Below are positions 15,406-24,133 of a DNA stretch of 64,000 nt, piece by piece. The DNA comes from Bacilli bacterium (GTDB lineage Bacteria; Bacillota_I; Bacilli_A; RFN20; CAG-826). The notes under the pieces were generated by a model, which was given only the letters and a program-made list of their open reading frames with translations, was not told the origin of the DNA and searched no databases. The position numbers and the translations under genes were made by a program. The stretch lies in the NCBI GenBank assembly GCA_022653695.1, contig JALCSW010000001.1, positions 363,034 to 427,033 of the forward strand, written 5' to 3'. Every line of letters starts with the position of its first letter. Position 1 is the stretch's first letter.

Positions 15406-16193
15406 CGCTTGAGAACCTCCATGATATTCGTAATGAGCGCCAAACGGGTGAGAAGCCCGACACCGCCGGGAACCGGGGTCTGCCGAGCCACTTTGAGGCC
15501 GGGAACGCAGTCGCCGCGCAGATGGCCGTCCTCGTCGCGGTTGATGCCGACGTCGACCACCCATGCGGTGGGCTTCAGCTCATAGGAAAGGTCGATATGC
15601 CCCAAGCGGCCGATCGCGACGACGATGAGGTCGGCGTGGCTAAGGTAGAAACGCATGTCCCCGTCCGAAGTCTTGCTATGGAGGAGGGTGACGTTGCAAT
15701 CTTTGTCAGTCAGCATTTTAGCCATCGGTTTCCCGACGATGTTGCTGCGTCCAAGCACGACCGCGTTGGCGCCTTTGAAAGGGAAGCCTTCGTCCGCAAG
15801 GTAATCGACGATGCCCTTCGGGGTGCAACTCGCGAAGGCGGACAGCGGCGAAAACCCGTCGATGTCCTTCTTGGGGTCGATCGTCAGGTGGATGGCACGC
15901 TCGCTGATGGCCTTTGGAAGGGGAAGTTGAACGAGAAAAGCGTCAATGGCGGGATCCTGATTGCACCGCTTTATTTCAGAAAGAAGCTCTTTTTCCGAGA
16001 TGGTGTCCGGGTAATGGAACAACGTGGCTTTTATGCCGACTTCGGCGCAGTCCTTCAATTTGCCGCGAATGTAGGAGTTGCTCGCCGCGTTGTCGCCGAC
16101 CTGAAGGATGGCCAGCGAGGGCACCCGGGAAGCGTTTTGAAGGGCTTGCCGGATCAAGTCCTTTCGAGTTTGAACGTATTCTTTTATTTCCAT
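15402..16193 (-). CDS. folD: Bifunctional methylene-THF dehydrogenase/cyclohydrolase
   Basis: 263 residues, slightly shorter than the usual 280. SNSYIRGKLKDCAEVGI carries the catalytic Tyr and Lys; VQLPLP, KDIDGFSPLS, GRSNIVGKP and TPVPGGVG are FolD signatures, with the Rossmann NADP site in the second half. It interconverts 5,10-methylene-THF and 10-formyl-THF. The four-base overlap with the ThyX-like gene implies translational coupling. No clear Shine-Dalgarno before the ATG. Confidence 0.96.
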   Translation of the reverse strand: MEIKEYVQTRKDLIRQALQNASRVPSLAILQVGDNAASNSYIRGKLKDCAEVGIKATLFHYPDTISEKELLSEIKRCNQDPAIDAFLVQLPLPKAISERAIHLTIDPKKDIDGFSPLSAFASCTPKGIVDYLADEGFPFKGANAVVLGRSNIVGKPMAKMLTDKDCNVTLLHSKTSDGDMRFYLSHADLIVVAIGRLGHIDLSYELKPTAWVVDVGINRDEDGHLRGDCVPGLKVARQTPVPGGVGLLTRLALITNIMEVLKR

Positions 16194-16244
16194 ATTAGCC
16201 TAGGCTCAAAGATAGCACTTTGGGGCCCTCACTTCACTAGGCAA

Positions 16245-16268
16245 GAAAAAACCCAGCCAAAGGCTGGG
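16245..16268 (-). terminator. Intrinsic terminator after secG
   Basis: Minus-strand CCCAGCC-TTT-GGCTGGG followed by TTTTTTCTT. Confidence 0.9.
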
Positions 16269-16288
16269 CAAACATCGGGGAAAAACTT

Positions 16289-16579
16289 TTAGAGGAAAAA
16301 GGCAAGAGCCGCCGCGCCGCTCGAAGACGAACCCGAGGAAGAAGCGGCCGCGCCGGTATAAACCATGATGAACAAAGCCAAGAAGAGGAAAAGGATCGCG
16401 AAGCCGAACGTGAACCAACTGACGACTTTCTCGCTGCCGCGTTCCTTGGTCTTGGCGAAGACGTTAAGGCCGCCGCCGGTGATGGCGCCGGAAGCGCCTT
16501 CGGATTTGCCGCCTTGGAGCAGACTCAAAACGATGACGATGAGTGACACGACGATGAATACGATGTCATACCATTTCAT
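16289..16579 (-). CDS. secG: Preprotein translocase subunit SecG
   Basis: 96 residues with two membrane helices (5-22 and 52-75) separated by the conserved GGGLNVFAKTKERGSEKVVSW-like loop that marks SecG. The C-terminus is a Ser/Gly-rich stretch ending in hydrophobic residues, longer than in most relatives. It stabilises SecYEG at the membrane. GGGAG lies about ten bases before the ATG. Confidence 0.93.
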   Translation of the reverse strand: MKWYDIVFIVVSLIVIVLSLLQGGKSEGASGAITGGGLNVFAKTKERGSEKVVSWFTFGFAILFLFLALFIMVYTGAAASSSGSSSSGAAALAFFL

Positions 16580-16685
16580 AATTTCGGAGCTCCCGCGCCG
16601 TTTTGACGCTTAACTACTTTAATCTAATTGGCTTTCGTTGGCAACGGGATACTTGATTTCGCCCATAGGGCGCCAAAGAAGGATC

Positions 16686-18671
16686 TCATTTTTCGAGGTT
16701 GGCGCGAAGCTCTAGGATAATGTCCCGGATTTCGGCGGCCCGTTCGAAGTCGTAGCCTTTGGCGGCGCTTCTCATCTGCTTTTCCAAATCGGCGATCTTC
16801 TGATTGATCTCGCTCCGCGAGCTCTTGGCATCCATCTTGATGAGGGCGTTGATATCCTTCTCGCTGTTGGAAAGGGGCGGCCGAATCGCTTTCACGATCG
16901 TGGTTGGGATAATGCCGTATTTTTCATTGTAGGCCTCTTGAATCGCCCGACGGCGGTTGGTCTCGGCGATGGCTTCCTTCATCGACCGCGTGATGGAATC
17001 CGCGTACATGATAACCTTGCCATGGGCGTTCCTGGCCGCGCGGCCCGTGACCTGGATAAGGGAAGTCGTGCTTCGCAAGAAACCCTCCTTGTCGGCGTCG
17101 AGGATGCAAATCAAAGACACTTCCGGAATATCGAGGCCTTCCCTCAAAAGATTGATGCCAACGAGGACATCGTACTTGCCTTTGCGGAGCTGATAGATGA
17201 TCTCGGTTCTTTCAAGGGTCTTGGTTTCGCTGTGCAAATAGGTCACTTTTATTCCGTTTTGCTTCAAAAACGCCGTCAGGTCCTCCGCCATTTTGATGGT
17301 GAGGGTGACGATCATGACGCGCTCGTTAGCCTCCACCCGTTTCTTGATCTCCGCCATGATGTCGTCGATTTGGCCAAGAGGCTTCCGGACCTCGACGATC
17401 GGGTCAAGCAACCCCGTCGGACGGATGATCTGCTCCGCGACTTCGTGATGGCACTTATCGAGTTCGTATTCGCCCGGGGTGGCCGAAGTGCAAACGACGG
17501 TAGAAGGCATCACGCTTTCGAACTCGTCGAAATTAAGCGGGCGGTTGTCGAGGGCGCTAGGAAGGCGGAACCCATATTCGACGAGGGTCTTTTTTCGCGA
17601 ACGGTCGCCGTTGAACATCCCGCGGATCTGCGGGAAAGTGACGTGCGACTCGTCGACGAGAAGCAGATAGTCCTTGGGAAAGTAATCCATGAGGGTCCAT
17701 GGCCTTTGGCCAGGCTTGCGTTTATCGATGTGGCGGGAATAATTCTCGATGCCGGGGCAACGGCCGAATTCCAAAAGGCTTTCCACGTCCTGCCTCGTTC
17801 GCATCTCAAGGCGTTCCGCCTCCAGCAGTTTGCCCTCGCCGCGAAGTTCCTTCAAGCGGTCCTCAAGCTCGGCCTTGATGGTGAGACAAGCCTCGGCGAT
17901 CCGTTTCTTGGTCGAGGCGTGATCGTAAGCCGGGTAAATCGGATATGTGAGGAAATTGCGTTTGACCTCGCCCGACAGCTTGTCGATCTGGGAGATTTTC
18001 TCCACTTCATCGCCGAAGCAATCGATGCGGATGTAGAATTCGTTCGTCGACATCAGGGCGATGTCGATGACATCCCCGCGAACGCGGAAAGTGCCGGGTT
18101 TGACATCGAAGTTGTCGCGGGTGTATTGAGCTTCCAAAAGACGCGAGAAAAGCCGCTTCCGATCAAGCGTCTCCCCAACGCGGATCTCAAAAACGAGCCC
18201 CCGGTATTCGTCGGGGTCGCTGAGGCCGTAAATGGCAGCCACCGAAGCGATGACGATCGTATCGTTGCGCTCAAGAAGGGAGTTGACGGCGCTCGTGCGC
18301 ATCATTTCGATCTCATCGTTCATCATCGCGTTCTTCTCGATATAGGTATCGGTCCGTGGGATATAGGCCTCGGGCTGATAGAAATCGAAATTGGAAACGA
18401 AGTATTCGACCCGGTTTTCCGGAAAGAGCTCTTTGAACTCGCCGTAAAGTTGGCTGCAAAGGGTCTTGTTGTGGACGATGACGAGAGTCGGCTTATTAAG
18501 CTTCTCGACGATGTTGGCGTCGGTGAAGGTCTTGCCCGTTCCGGTGGCGCCCAAAATGACCTGAATCCGCTTATGGTCCTTAACCCCTTGGAGAATCTTC
18601 GAAATCGCCTCGGGCTGATCGCCCGTGGGCCGATAAGAAGATACCAACTTAAAGGGATGCGAATAGTCCAT
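16686..18671 (-). CDS. uvrB: Excinuclease ABC subunit B
   Basis: 661 residues, full length. Walker A GATGTGKT (residues 41-48), beta-hairpin region FDFYQPEAYIPRTDTYIEK, helicase motifs DESH and TGRAARN, and a C-terminal UVR domain (QKIADLEKQMRSAAKGYDFE) that binds UvrC. It is the damage-verifying helicase of nucleotide excision repair. Its ATG shares one base with the yitT stop, so it is co-translated with yitT. Confidence 0.98.
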   Translation of the reverse strand: MDYSHPFKLVSSYRPTGDQPEAISKILQGVKDHKRIQVILGATGTGKTFTDANIVEKLNKPTLVIVHNKTLCSQLYGEFKELFPENRVEYFVSNFDFYQPEAYIPRTDTYIEKNAMMNDEIEMMRTSAVNSLLERNDTIVIASVAAIYGLSDPDEYRGLVFEIRVGETLDRKRLFSRLLEAQYTRDNFDVKPGTFRVRGDVIDIALMSTNEFYIRIDCFGDEVEKISQIDKLSGEVKRNFLTYPIYPAYDHASTKKRIAEACLTIKAELEDRLKELRGEGKLLEAERLEMRTRQDVESLLEFGRCPGIENYSRHIDKRKPGQRPWTLMDYFPKDYLLLVDESHVTFPQIRGMFNGDRSRKKTLVEYGFRLPSALDNRPLNFDEFESVMPSTVVCTSATPGEYELDKCHHEVAEQIIRPTGLLDPIVEVRKPLGQIDDIMAEIKKRVEANERVMIVTLTIKMAEDLTAFLKQNGIKVTYLHSETKTLERTEIIYQLRKGKYDVLVGINLLREGLDIPEVSLICILDADKEGFLRSTTSLIQVTGRAARNAHGKVIMYADSITRSMKEAIAETNRRRAIQEAYNEKYGIIPTTIVKAIRPPLSNSEKDINALIKMDAKSSRSEINQKIADLEKQMRSAAKGYDFERAAEIRDIILELRANLEK

Positions 18672-19789
18672 CAGGGTTCCTTCTTCGCCTCTTTCCTTGC
18701 TTCTGGCTGAGCCTTTTTGGCCTCCGCTTGGGCTTTCGAGGCCCGCTTGGCGGCTTTTTCCGCGTCTTGCTTGGCGAATTTTTCCGCCATGACGGCGCGT
18801 TCGAGAGCCGCCCTAGGGCGCGAATGCTTGCTTAGACGCGGAATAAAAGGCTCGAAGCCTTCGCCGTTTATCGTCTTCGCCTGCATGAAACTCACGAACG
18901 CGTCCTTGTCGATCTCACCGATTTTGCTGCGAAGCTCAGTCGTCTCAATCTGATAAATGACCACGCGGATCATTTTGCGCTTCTCGCCGGAGTAACCGCC
19001 AATCGTGTTGATGACGGTGGTGCCATGGTTCATTTCCTTGTGGATATAGTCCTGAATCTCGGAGTAATGGTCGCTGATGATGTCCACGATCACGAAAGTG
19101 TCGCTGTTGACATAGATGTATTGGACCGCCACGGCGCACGCCAAGGCGGCGATGATGCCGATAAGGCTCATCCGAATATCCCGCAAGCACACCATGCCGA
19201 CGATGACTAACGACGCATCGATGATAAAGCCCGAAACGTCTTGCTTCATTTCGCTGTATTTGGCGATGATGAAACTCACGATGTCGAAGCCACCGGTCGA
19301 CCCGTTGCCCAAATACGCCACGGCCACGCCCGCGCCCGCCAAGGCGCCGCCGAAGATGCCGCATATCATGAGACTCCCCGTATCGATGTTCGTGGGATCC
19401 TGAAGGCCTAAGGCCCTTACGATGCCGATACCCTCAGCCACGTCGAAAACCGAATTATGGAAAATGAGGAAGAACAGAGGATATGCCAGCGAAGCCAAGA
19501 GGGTTTGAATCGAGAAACGCTTGCCTAGAGCAAACAGACCGATGAACCACAGGATGACCTGAACGCCCAAAACGACATAGGAAGTCACATCGAAATCAAT
19601 CAACGGTTCCACGTAATAATTGACGATGATGCCAACGGAAATGACGCCGCCCGAAATGATGTTGCAAGGAGCCAGGAAAGCGGCATCGGCAAAAGCCAGG
19701 ATCAAAGACCCTAAGAGCACGAAGAAAACGTGCTTCAAATCCAAAAGCAAACGGGCTTTGGATACTCTGCGCCTAGCGATTCTGACCAT
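18671..19789 (-). CDS. YitT-family membrane protein (DUF2179)
   Basis: 372 residues. Five to six membrane helices (about 20-240) with the family loop GNGSTGGFDIVSFIIAKY, then the cytoplasmic DUF2179 domain (HGTTVINTIGGYSGEKRKM). The last 45 residues form an Ala/Lys/Glu-rich helical tail not usual in the family. Function unknown; YitT proteins are abundant in Firmicutes. Start overlaps prfB by 17 bases. Confidence 0.88.
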   Translation of the reverse strand: MVRIARRRVSKARLLLDLKHVFFVLLGSLILAFADAAFLAPCNIISGGVISVGIIVNYYVEPLIDFDVTSYVVLGVQVILWFIGLFALGKRFSIQTLLASLAYPLFFLIFHNSVFDVAEGIGIVRALGLQDPTNIDTGSLMICGIFGGALAGAGVAVAYLGNGSTGGFDIVSFIIAKYSEMKQDVSGFIIDASLVIVGMVCLRDIRMSLIGIIAALACAVAVQYIYVNSDTFVIVDIISDHYSEIQDYIHKEMNHGTTVINTIGGYSGEKRKMIRVVIYQIETTELRSKIGEIDKDAFVSFMQAKTINGEGFEPFIPRLSKHSRPRAALERAVMAEKFAKQDAEKAAKRASKAQAEAKKAQPEARKEAKKEP

Positions 19790-20889
19790 TCTTAGCCTCC
19801 ATTTCGAGATAAGCGTAGATGAAGGGATCGACGTCTCCGTCCATTACTCCCGAAACGTCGGCCGTCTCATAATCGGTTCGATTGTCTTTCACCATCGTAT
19901 AGGGGCAAAAAACGTAACTGCGGATCTGGGAGCCCCATTCGATGTTCTTTTGCTCGCCGACGATGGATTTCATCTTCGCGTCCCTCTCTTCAAGTTTCCT
20001 TTGCATGAGCTTATTCCTCAGCATTTCCATGCAAGTCGCCTTATTCATCAATTGGCTTCGCTCGATTTCGCACTGGACCACGATCCCGGTCGGAAGATGG
20101 GTGATGCGAACGGCGGAGGAAACCTTGTTGACGTTCTGCCCGCCGGCGCCGCCGCTGCGAAAGGTGTCGACCTTAAGGTCCTTGGGATCGATCGCGACGT
20201 CGCTTACGGAACCGAATTCCGGAATGACGTTGACCGAGGCGAAGGAGGTATGCCGTCTGGCATTGGTGTCGAACGGGGAAATGCGCACCAAACGATGAAC
20301 GCCTTTCTCGCTCTTAAGAAGACCGTAAACGTCATGGCCGCTGATTTTGACCGTGGCGCTCTTTAATCCGGCCTCTTCGCCCTCCTCATAGGCCAGCACT
20401 TGCCACTTGAAGCCGTGCCGCTCGGTCCACCGCCCATACATCCGAAGCAGCATATCCGACCAATCCTGAGCTTCGGTCCCGCCAGCGCCCGGATGGATTT
20501 CAAGTGTGCAATCAAGGGCGTCGTACTCGCCTGAAAAAAGCAACTGGTTGCGAAGTTCTTTGATTTTCTTTTCGAGTTCGCCCTCGGTGTCGGAGAGGAG
20601 GCCCGCCATATCAGGGTCGGCGCTATCATCGCTGGCCAAAAGCTCAACGAGGTCGTCGTATTCCTTTTTTATGGACGTATAAGACTCGACCTTGTATTTT
20701 GCGTCCTTCAGTTCGTTGACCACGACCATGGCTGAGTTTTGGTCCGACCAAAACCCTTCGACGTTTTCTTTCGCCTCCAGATCGGCGATATCCCGCTTTA
20801 ACTTATCTAAGTCAAAGAGAGTCACCGAGCTGCGAGACAAGTTTGCCCAATTCATGGGCTTTTTGTTTTAACTCGACTAGCTCTTTCAT
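19773..20889 (-). CDS. prfB: Peptide chain release factor 2 (programmed +1 frameshift)
   Basis: 371 residues when the frameshift is included. ATG 20889 (AGAAGGGT upstream) opens a 25-codon frame (MKELVELKQKAHELG...) that meets UGA at 20814-20812; skipping one base at CTTTGAC continues as DLDKLKRDIADLEAK. The main frame contains ISPF (the SPF stop-codon recognition element) and GGAGGQNVNK (the GGQ peptidyl-hydrolysis loop). RF2 terminates at UAA and UGA, and the frameshift is its autoregulation. It proves UGA is a stop here. secA ends 22 bases upstream. Confidence 0.97.
20811..20824 (-). promoter_or_regulatory. prfB +1 recoding site
   Basis: Minus strand CTT-TGA-C (slippery CUU followed by in-frame UGA) with a GGTGA a few bases upstream acting as the weak internal Shine-Dalgarno. 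The classic AGGGGG stimulator is not present. Confidence 0.9.
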
Positions 20890-20911
20890 ATACCCTTCTT
20901 ACCTCGCTTTT

Positions 20912-23368
20912 CTATTTTGCTTTCGTCTCGGCAATAGGCTCCGCCTTTGTCTCGCCTTTGAGGGTGGCGTCGATGGCGGCTTGCTTAGCCGCCTTCTCGG
21001 CCGCGATCTGATCGGGTGACTTACGAATGATGCGAACGTTCATGAGATTGAACGCGGTGTCGAGGGCAACGCGATCGTTCATCTCGCGGAAAAGCTGATA
21101 GCCCTCATTGACGTAATCCTGAAGCGGGTTGGTCTGGGCATAACTGCGAAGAGAGATGCCTTCACGCAAATGCGCCATGGTATCGATGTGGCGCTGCCAA
21201 TTCTTATCCATGACGGAAAGGGAGATCTGACGCTCGATTTTATCGGCGTCGCCGGCCGACCACGTTTTGCGCTTATTGAGGTAAGCCCCATAAAGGAGTT
21301 CGCCCAAATCCTCTCCGGCTTCATCGGCCGGGGCTCCGTCGTAAGCGGCCACATTGACGGTGCCTTCCGGCAAAAAACGCGGTTCGATCAAACGCTTGAG
21401 CATTTCGCCGGAGACGATCCCCTCGGCGTTGGAAGTGTCAATGGCCCGCTTGGCCAAACCTTTCCCGGCGGAAACGAAGAAATCGTGAACCATGTTGACG
21501 ATATCCTCGGCTTTGAGGATTCGGTCGCGCTTGTTATAAATTATCTGGCGTTGTTTGGCCAAGACGTCATCGTAGTCCTTTAGGTTTTTGCGTATATCGA
21601 AATTCTTGCCTTCGATTTGCTTTTGGGCATTGGTGACGGAATTGGTGAGCATCTTGTTGACATAGGCTTCGTCGGCAAGGTTCTTCTGGAACATTTCGCG
21701 GACGCTGTCCGGAGCGAAACGGCGCATCAATTCGTCGTCGAAGGAAACAAAGAACCGCGAATAGCCCGGATCGCCTTGACGACCGCTGCGGCCGCGAAGC
21801 TGATTGTCGATGCGGCGGGATTCATGACGCTCGGTGCCGAAAACGCAAAGCCCCCCCAGTTCCCGGACTCCCGGGCCAAGTTTGATGTCGGTGCCACGGC
21901 CGGCCATGTTGGTGGCGAGGGTGACCGAGCCTTTTTCGCCGGCGTGCGAGATGATTTCCGCTTCGCGAGCCTGATTCTTGGCATTCAAAACCTCGTGGGG
22001 GATTTTGGCCGCGTCGAGCAGGCTGGAAATCTCCTCGTTGGATTCGACGGACACGGTGCCGATCAAAATCGGCTGCCCTTTGTCATGACGCTCTTTGATT
22101 GCGGCCACCAAGGCTTTGAGTTTGGACTCGTGGGTGCCGAAGATAAGGTCGCTGTCATCGATTCGGATGACCGGTTTATTGGTCGGAACGCAAACGACCT
22201 TCATGTTATAAATGGTCTGAAATTCCTCTTCCTCGGTCTTGGCGGTGCCGGTCATGCCGCAGAGTTTTTTATAGAGACGGAAGAAGTTTTGATAGGTGAT
22301 GGTGGCAAGAACCACGGTCTCCTGCTTTATTTCGACGCCTTCCTTGGCTTGGATGGCTTGCTGCAGACCGTCATTATACTCACGGCCCGGCATGACACGG
22401 CCGGTGAATTGGTCGATAAGTTGGATTTTGCGCTCAGCGTCAACCATGTATTCAACGTCCCGAGCCATGATGTAATTGGCCTTTAGGGCTTGGTGGATAC
22501 GATGGACGAGATCGCTGTTCTCGGGATCGTAGAGGTTACGGATGCCGAACATCTTCTCGGCTTTGTTGTTGCCTTCGTCCGTAAGAGAGCACGTTTTTTC
22601 TTTCACGTCGATTTCGAAATCGCGATCCTTGCGCAGGCATTTGACGAAACGGTCGGCGACCTGATATTGACTAGCCGGAGCGCGGCTTCCGCCCGAGATG
22701 ATAAGCGGCGTGCGTGACTCGTCGATCAAAATGGAATCGGCTTCATCGACGATCGAATAGGCGAGCCCGCGAAGAACGCGAGAGGAAAGGTCTGGCGACA
22801 TGTTGTCGCGGAGGTAATCGAAGCCGAGCTCGGAGTTGGTTGTGTAAGTGATGTCGCAGGCATAGGCCTCGCGCTTCTCGGCGGCGGTCTTGGCGGCGAG
22901 ATTAACGCCGACGGTGAGACCGAGGAAACGATAAATCTGGCCCATCCAATCGGCATCGCGGGAGGCAAGGTATTCGTTGACGGTCACGACGTGAACGCCG
23001 TTTCCGGTCAAAGCGTTAAGATAAACGGCCATGGTGGCGGTAAGGGTTTTCCCTTCGCCGGTTTTCATTTCGGCGACGTCGCCGTTATTGAGCACGAGAG
23101 CGCCCATAATCTGGACTTTGAACGGTTTTTGCTTCAAAGCCCTCCAGGCCGCCTCGCGGGCGACGGCGAAGGCTTCGTATTTGATATCGGCGATGGTTTT
23201 CCCGTTTTTCAAAGCGTCTTGAAATTCCTTCGTTTTGGCGCGAAGTTCGTCATCGCTTAACGCCGCCATTTTCTCATCGTAAGCCAAAACCTGATCGGCC
23301 TCGCGCGAATACTTGTTAAGTTCTCTCTCCTCAAGGTGGAAGAGTTTTTCAATGAAATTACTGGACAC
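20912..23368 (-). CDS. secA: Preprotein translocase ATPase SecA
   Basis: 818 residues from GTG 23368, which has GGAG eight bases upstream; an in-frame ATG at 23449 would put the promoter inside the gene. Walker A MKTGEGKTL, DEAD box VDEADSILIDESRTPLI, helicase motif GRSGRQGDPG and the preprotein cross-linking domain are present. The C-terminal zinc-binding tail is absent and replaced by a short Lys/Glu-rich end, as in several Bacilli. It drives secretion through SecYEG. Confidence 0.97.
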   Translation of the reverse strand: MSSNFIEKLFHLEERELNKYSREADQVLAYDEKMAALSDDELRAKTKEFQDALKNGKTIADIKYEAFAVAREAAWRALKQKPFKVQIMGALVLNNGDVAEMKTGEGKTLTATMAVYLNALTGNGVHVVTVNEYLASRDADWMGQIYRFLGLTVGVNLAAKTAAEKREAYACDITYTTNSELGFDYLRDNMSPDLSSRVLRGLAYSIVDEADSILIDESRTPLIISGGSRAPASQYQVADRFVKCLRKDRDFEIDVKEKTCSLTDEGNNKAEKMFGIRNLYDPENSDLVHRIHQALKANYIMARDVEYMVDAERKIQLIDQFTGRVMPGREYNDGLQQAIQAKEGVEIKQETVVLATITYQNFFRLYKKLCGMTGTAKTEEEEFQTIYNMKVVCVPTNKPVIRIDDSDLIFGTHESKLKALVAAIKERHDKGQPILIGTVSVESNEEISSLLDAAKIPHEVLNAKNQAREAEIISHAGEKGSVTLATNMAGRGTDIKLGPGVRELGGLCVFGTERHESRRIDNQLRGRSGRQGDPGYSRFFVSFDDELMRRFAPDSVREMFQKNLADEAYVNKMLTNSVTNAQKQIEGKNFDIRKNLKDYDDVLAKQRQIIYNKRDRILKAEDIVNMVHDFFVSAGKGLAKRAIDTSNAEGIVSGEMLKRLIEPRFLPEGTVNVAAYDGAPADEAGEDLGELLYGAYLNKRKTWSAGDADKIERQISLSVMDKNWQRHIDTMAHLREGISLRSYAQTNPLQDYVNEGYQLFREMNDRVALDTAFNLMNVRIIRKSPDQIAAEKAAKQAAIDATLKGETKAEPIAETKAK

Positions 23369-23396
23369 TTGTTTATCTCCAAAAAGATGCTTTAAG

Positions 23397-23425
23397 ATAA
23401 TACCATTACCATAAATGGTAAGCAA
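23397..23425 (-). promoter_or_regulatory. secA promoter with palindromic spacer
   Basis: Minus strand TTGCTT (23425-23420), 17-base spacer, TATTAT (23402-23397). The spacer begins ACCATTTATGGTAATGG; TTACCATTTATGGTAA (23421-23406) is a perfect 16-base palindrome. A very similar spacer lies in the GH2 promoter at 52495-52511. Confidence 0.65.
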
Positions 23426-23449
23426 CGAAACCCCCGATTTTTTGCCCAA

Positions 23450-24133
23450 TCATGGGCTTTTGAAGAATGGCGACGGCGCTCTAAAGCCCTTCCGTTTGGC
23501 TTTTTCGGCTTCCTTTTTCCGCGTATGCCCCATCGCTAATACCCGAACCGTCTTGGCCCCGTGACCCATGAGCAGATCGCAACACGCCTTGGCGGTTGAC
23601 CCCGTTGTGATGAGATCATCGACAAAAAGGATTTTCCTGCTTAGCACGGAAGCGCCGTCACGGAAGCGGATATGCCTAGAAATATTTAACCTTTCCTCGA
23701 AATTGGAATCGGCTTGTTTGATGTCATCGGTTTTTTCTAGCGCATCGATAAAAGGAAGCCCCAGGCACTTAAACATCTCATGGACGTGATTGAATCCGCG
23801 ATCAAGGTCGCGCCGCCGAAACGAAGGGGCTGGAACCATTTCGTATCCGCTGTAGATCAATTTGAGAATCGGAGCCTGTTTTGCAAGGAAAACATCAGCA
23901 AGTTCGATATCCTTGCACCCCTTGAACTGGTATAGCAAAGAACGGATCCTCTCGGTATACGAATAGAGGCATCGCGCGTAATAGGGACCCACTTTAAAAA
24001 CTTCCTCATGGGGCTCCATCGAAGCGAAGCACTCATCGCACAGCGGATGATCGTTCTCGAAATCGCTCCAGCCAAACCCCGCCTTATCCTTAAAGCAAAT
24101 TTTACAAAAAAGTGTTGCAGAATCTAATCTCAT
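23450..24133 (-). CDS. comFC: ComF-family phosphoribosyltransferase-like protein
   Basis: 227 residues. N-terminal zinc cysteines CKIC...CDEC (about residues 10-34) and the PRPP-binding loop ILFVDDLITTGSTAKACC near residue 180, both hallmarks of ComFC, needed for DNA uptake in competent Bacilli. Its ATG lies inside the end of comFA (32-base overlap), the conserved comFA-comFC order. Confidence 0.92.
   Translation of the reverse strand: MRLDSATLFCKICFKDKAGFGWSDFENDHPLCDECFASMEPHEEVFKVGPYYARCLYSYTERIRSLLYQFKGCKDIELADVFLAKQAPILKLIYSGYEMVPAPSFRRRDLDRGFNHVHEMFKCLGLPFIDALEKTDDIKQADSNFEERLNISRHIRFRDGASVLSRKILFVDDLITTGSTAKACCDLLMGHGAKTVRVLAMGHTRKKEAEKAKRKGFRAPSPFFKSP

Noticed and set aside
16938-18710. 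590-codon open frame on the plus strand
   Set aside because: Fully antisense to uvrB, no recognisable domain; GC-rich codon use here opens long antisense frames.
20812-20814. Reading UGA as tryptophan (Mycoplasma code)
   Set aside because: RF2 is encoded with its UGA-dependent frameshift and many genes end in UGA at ATGA overlaps.
21617-22486. 289-codon plus-strand open frame
   Set aside because: Antisense to secA; shadow of codon bias.
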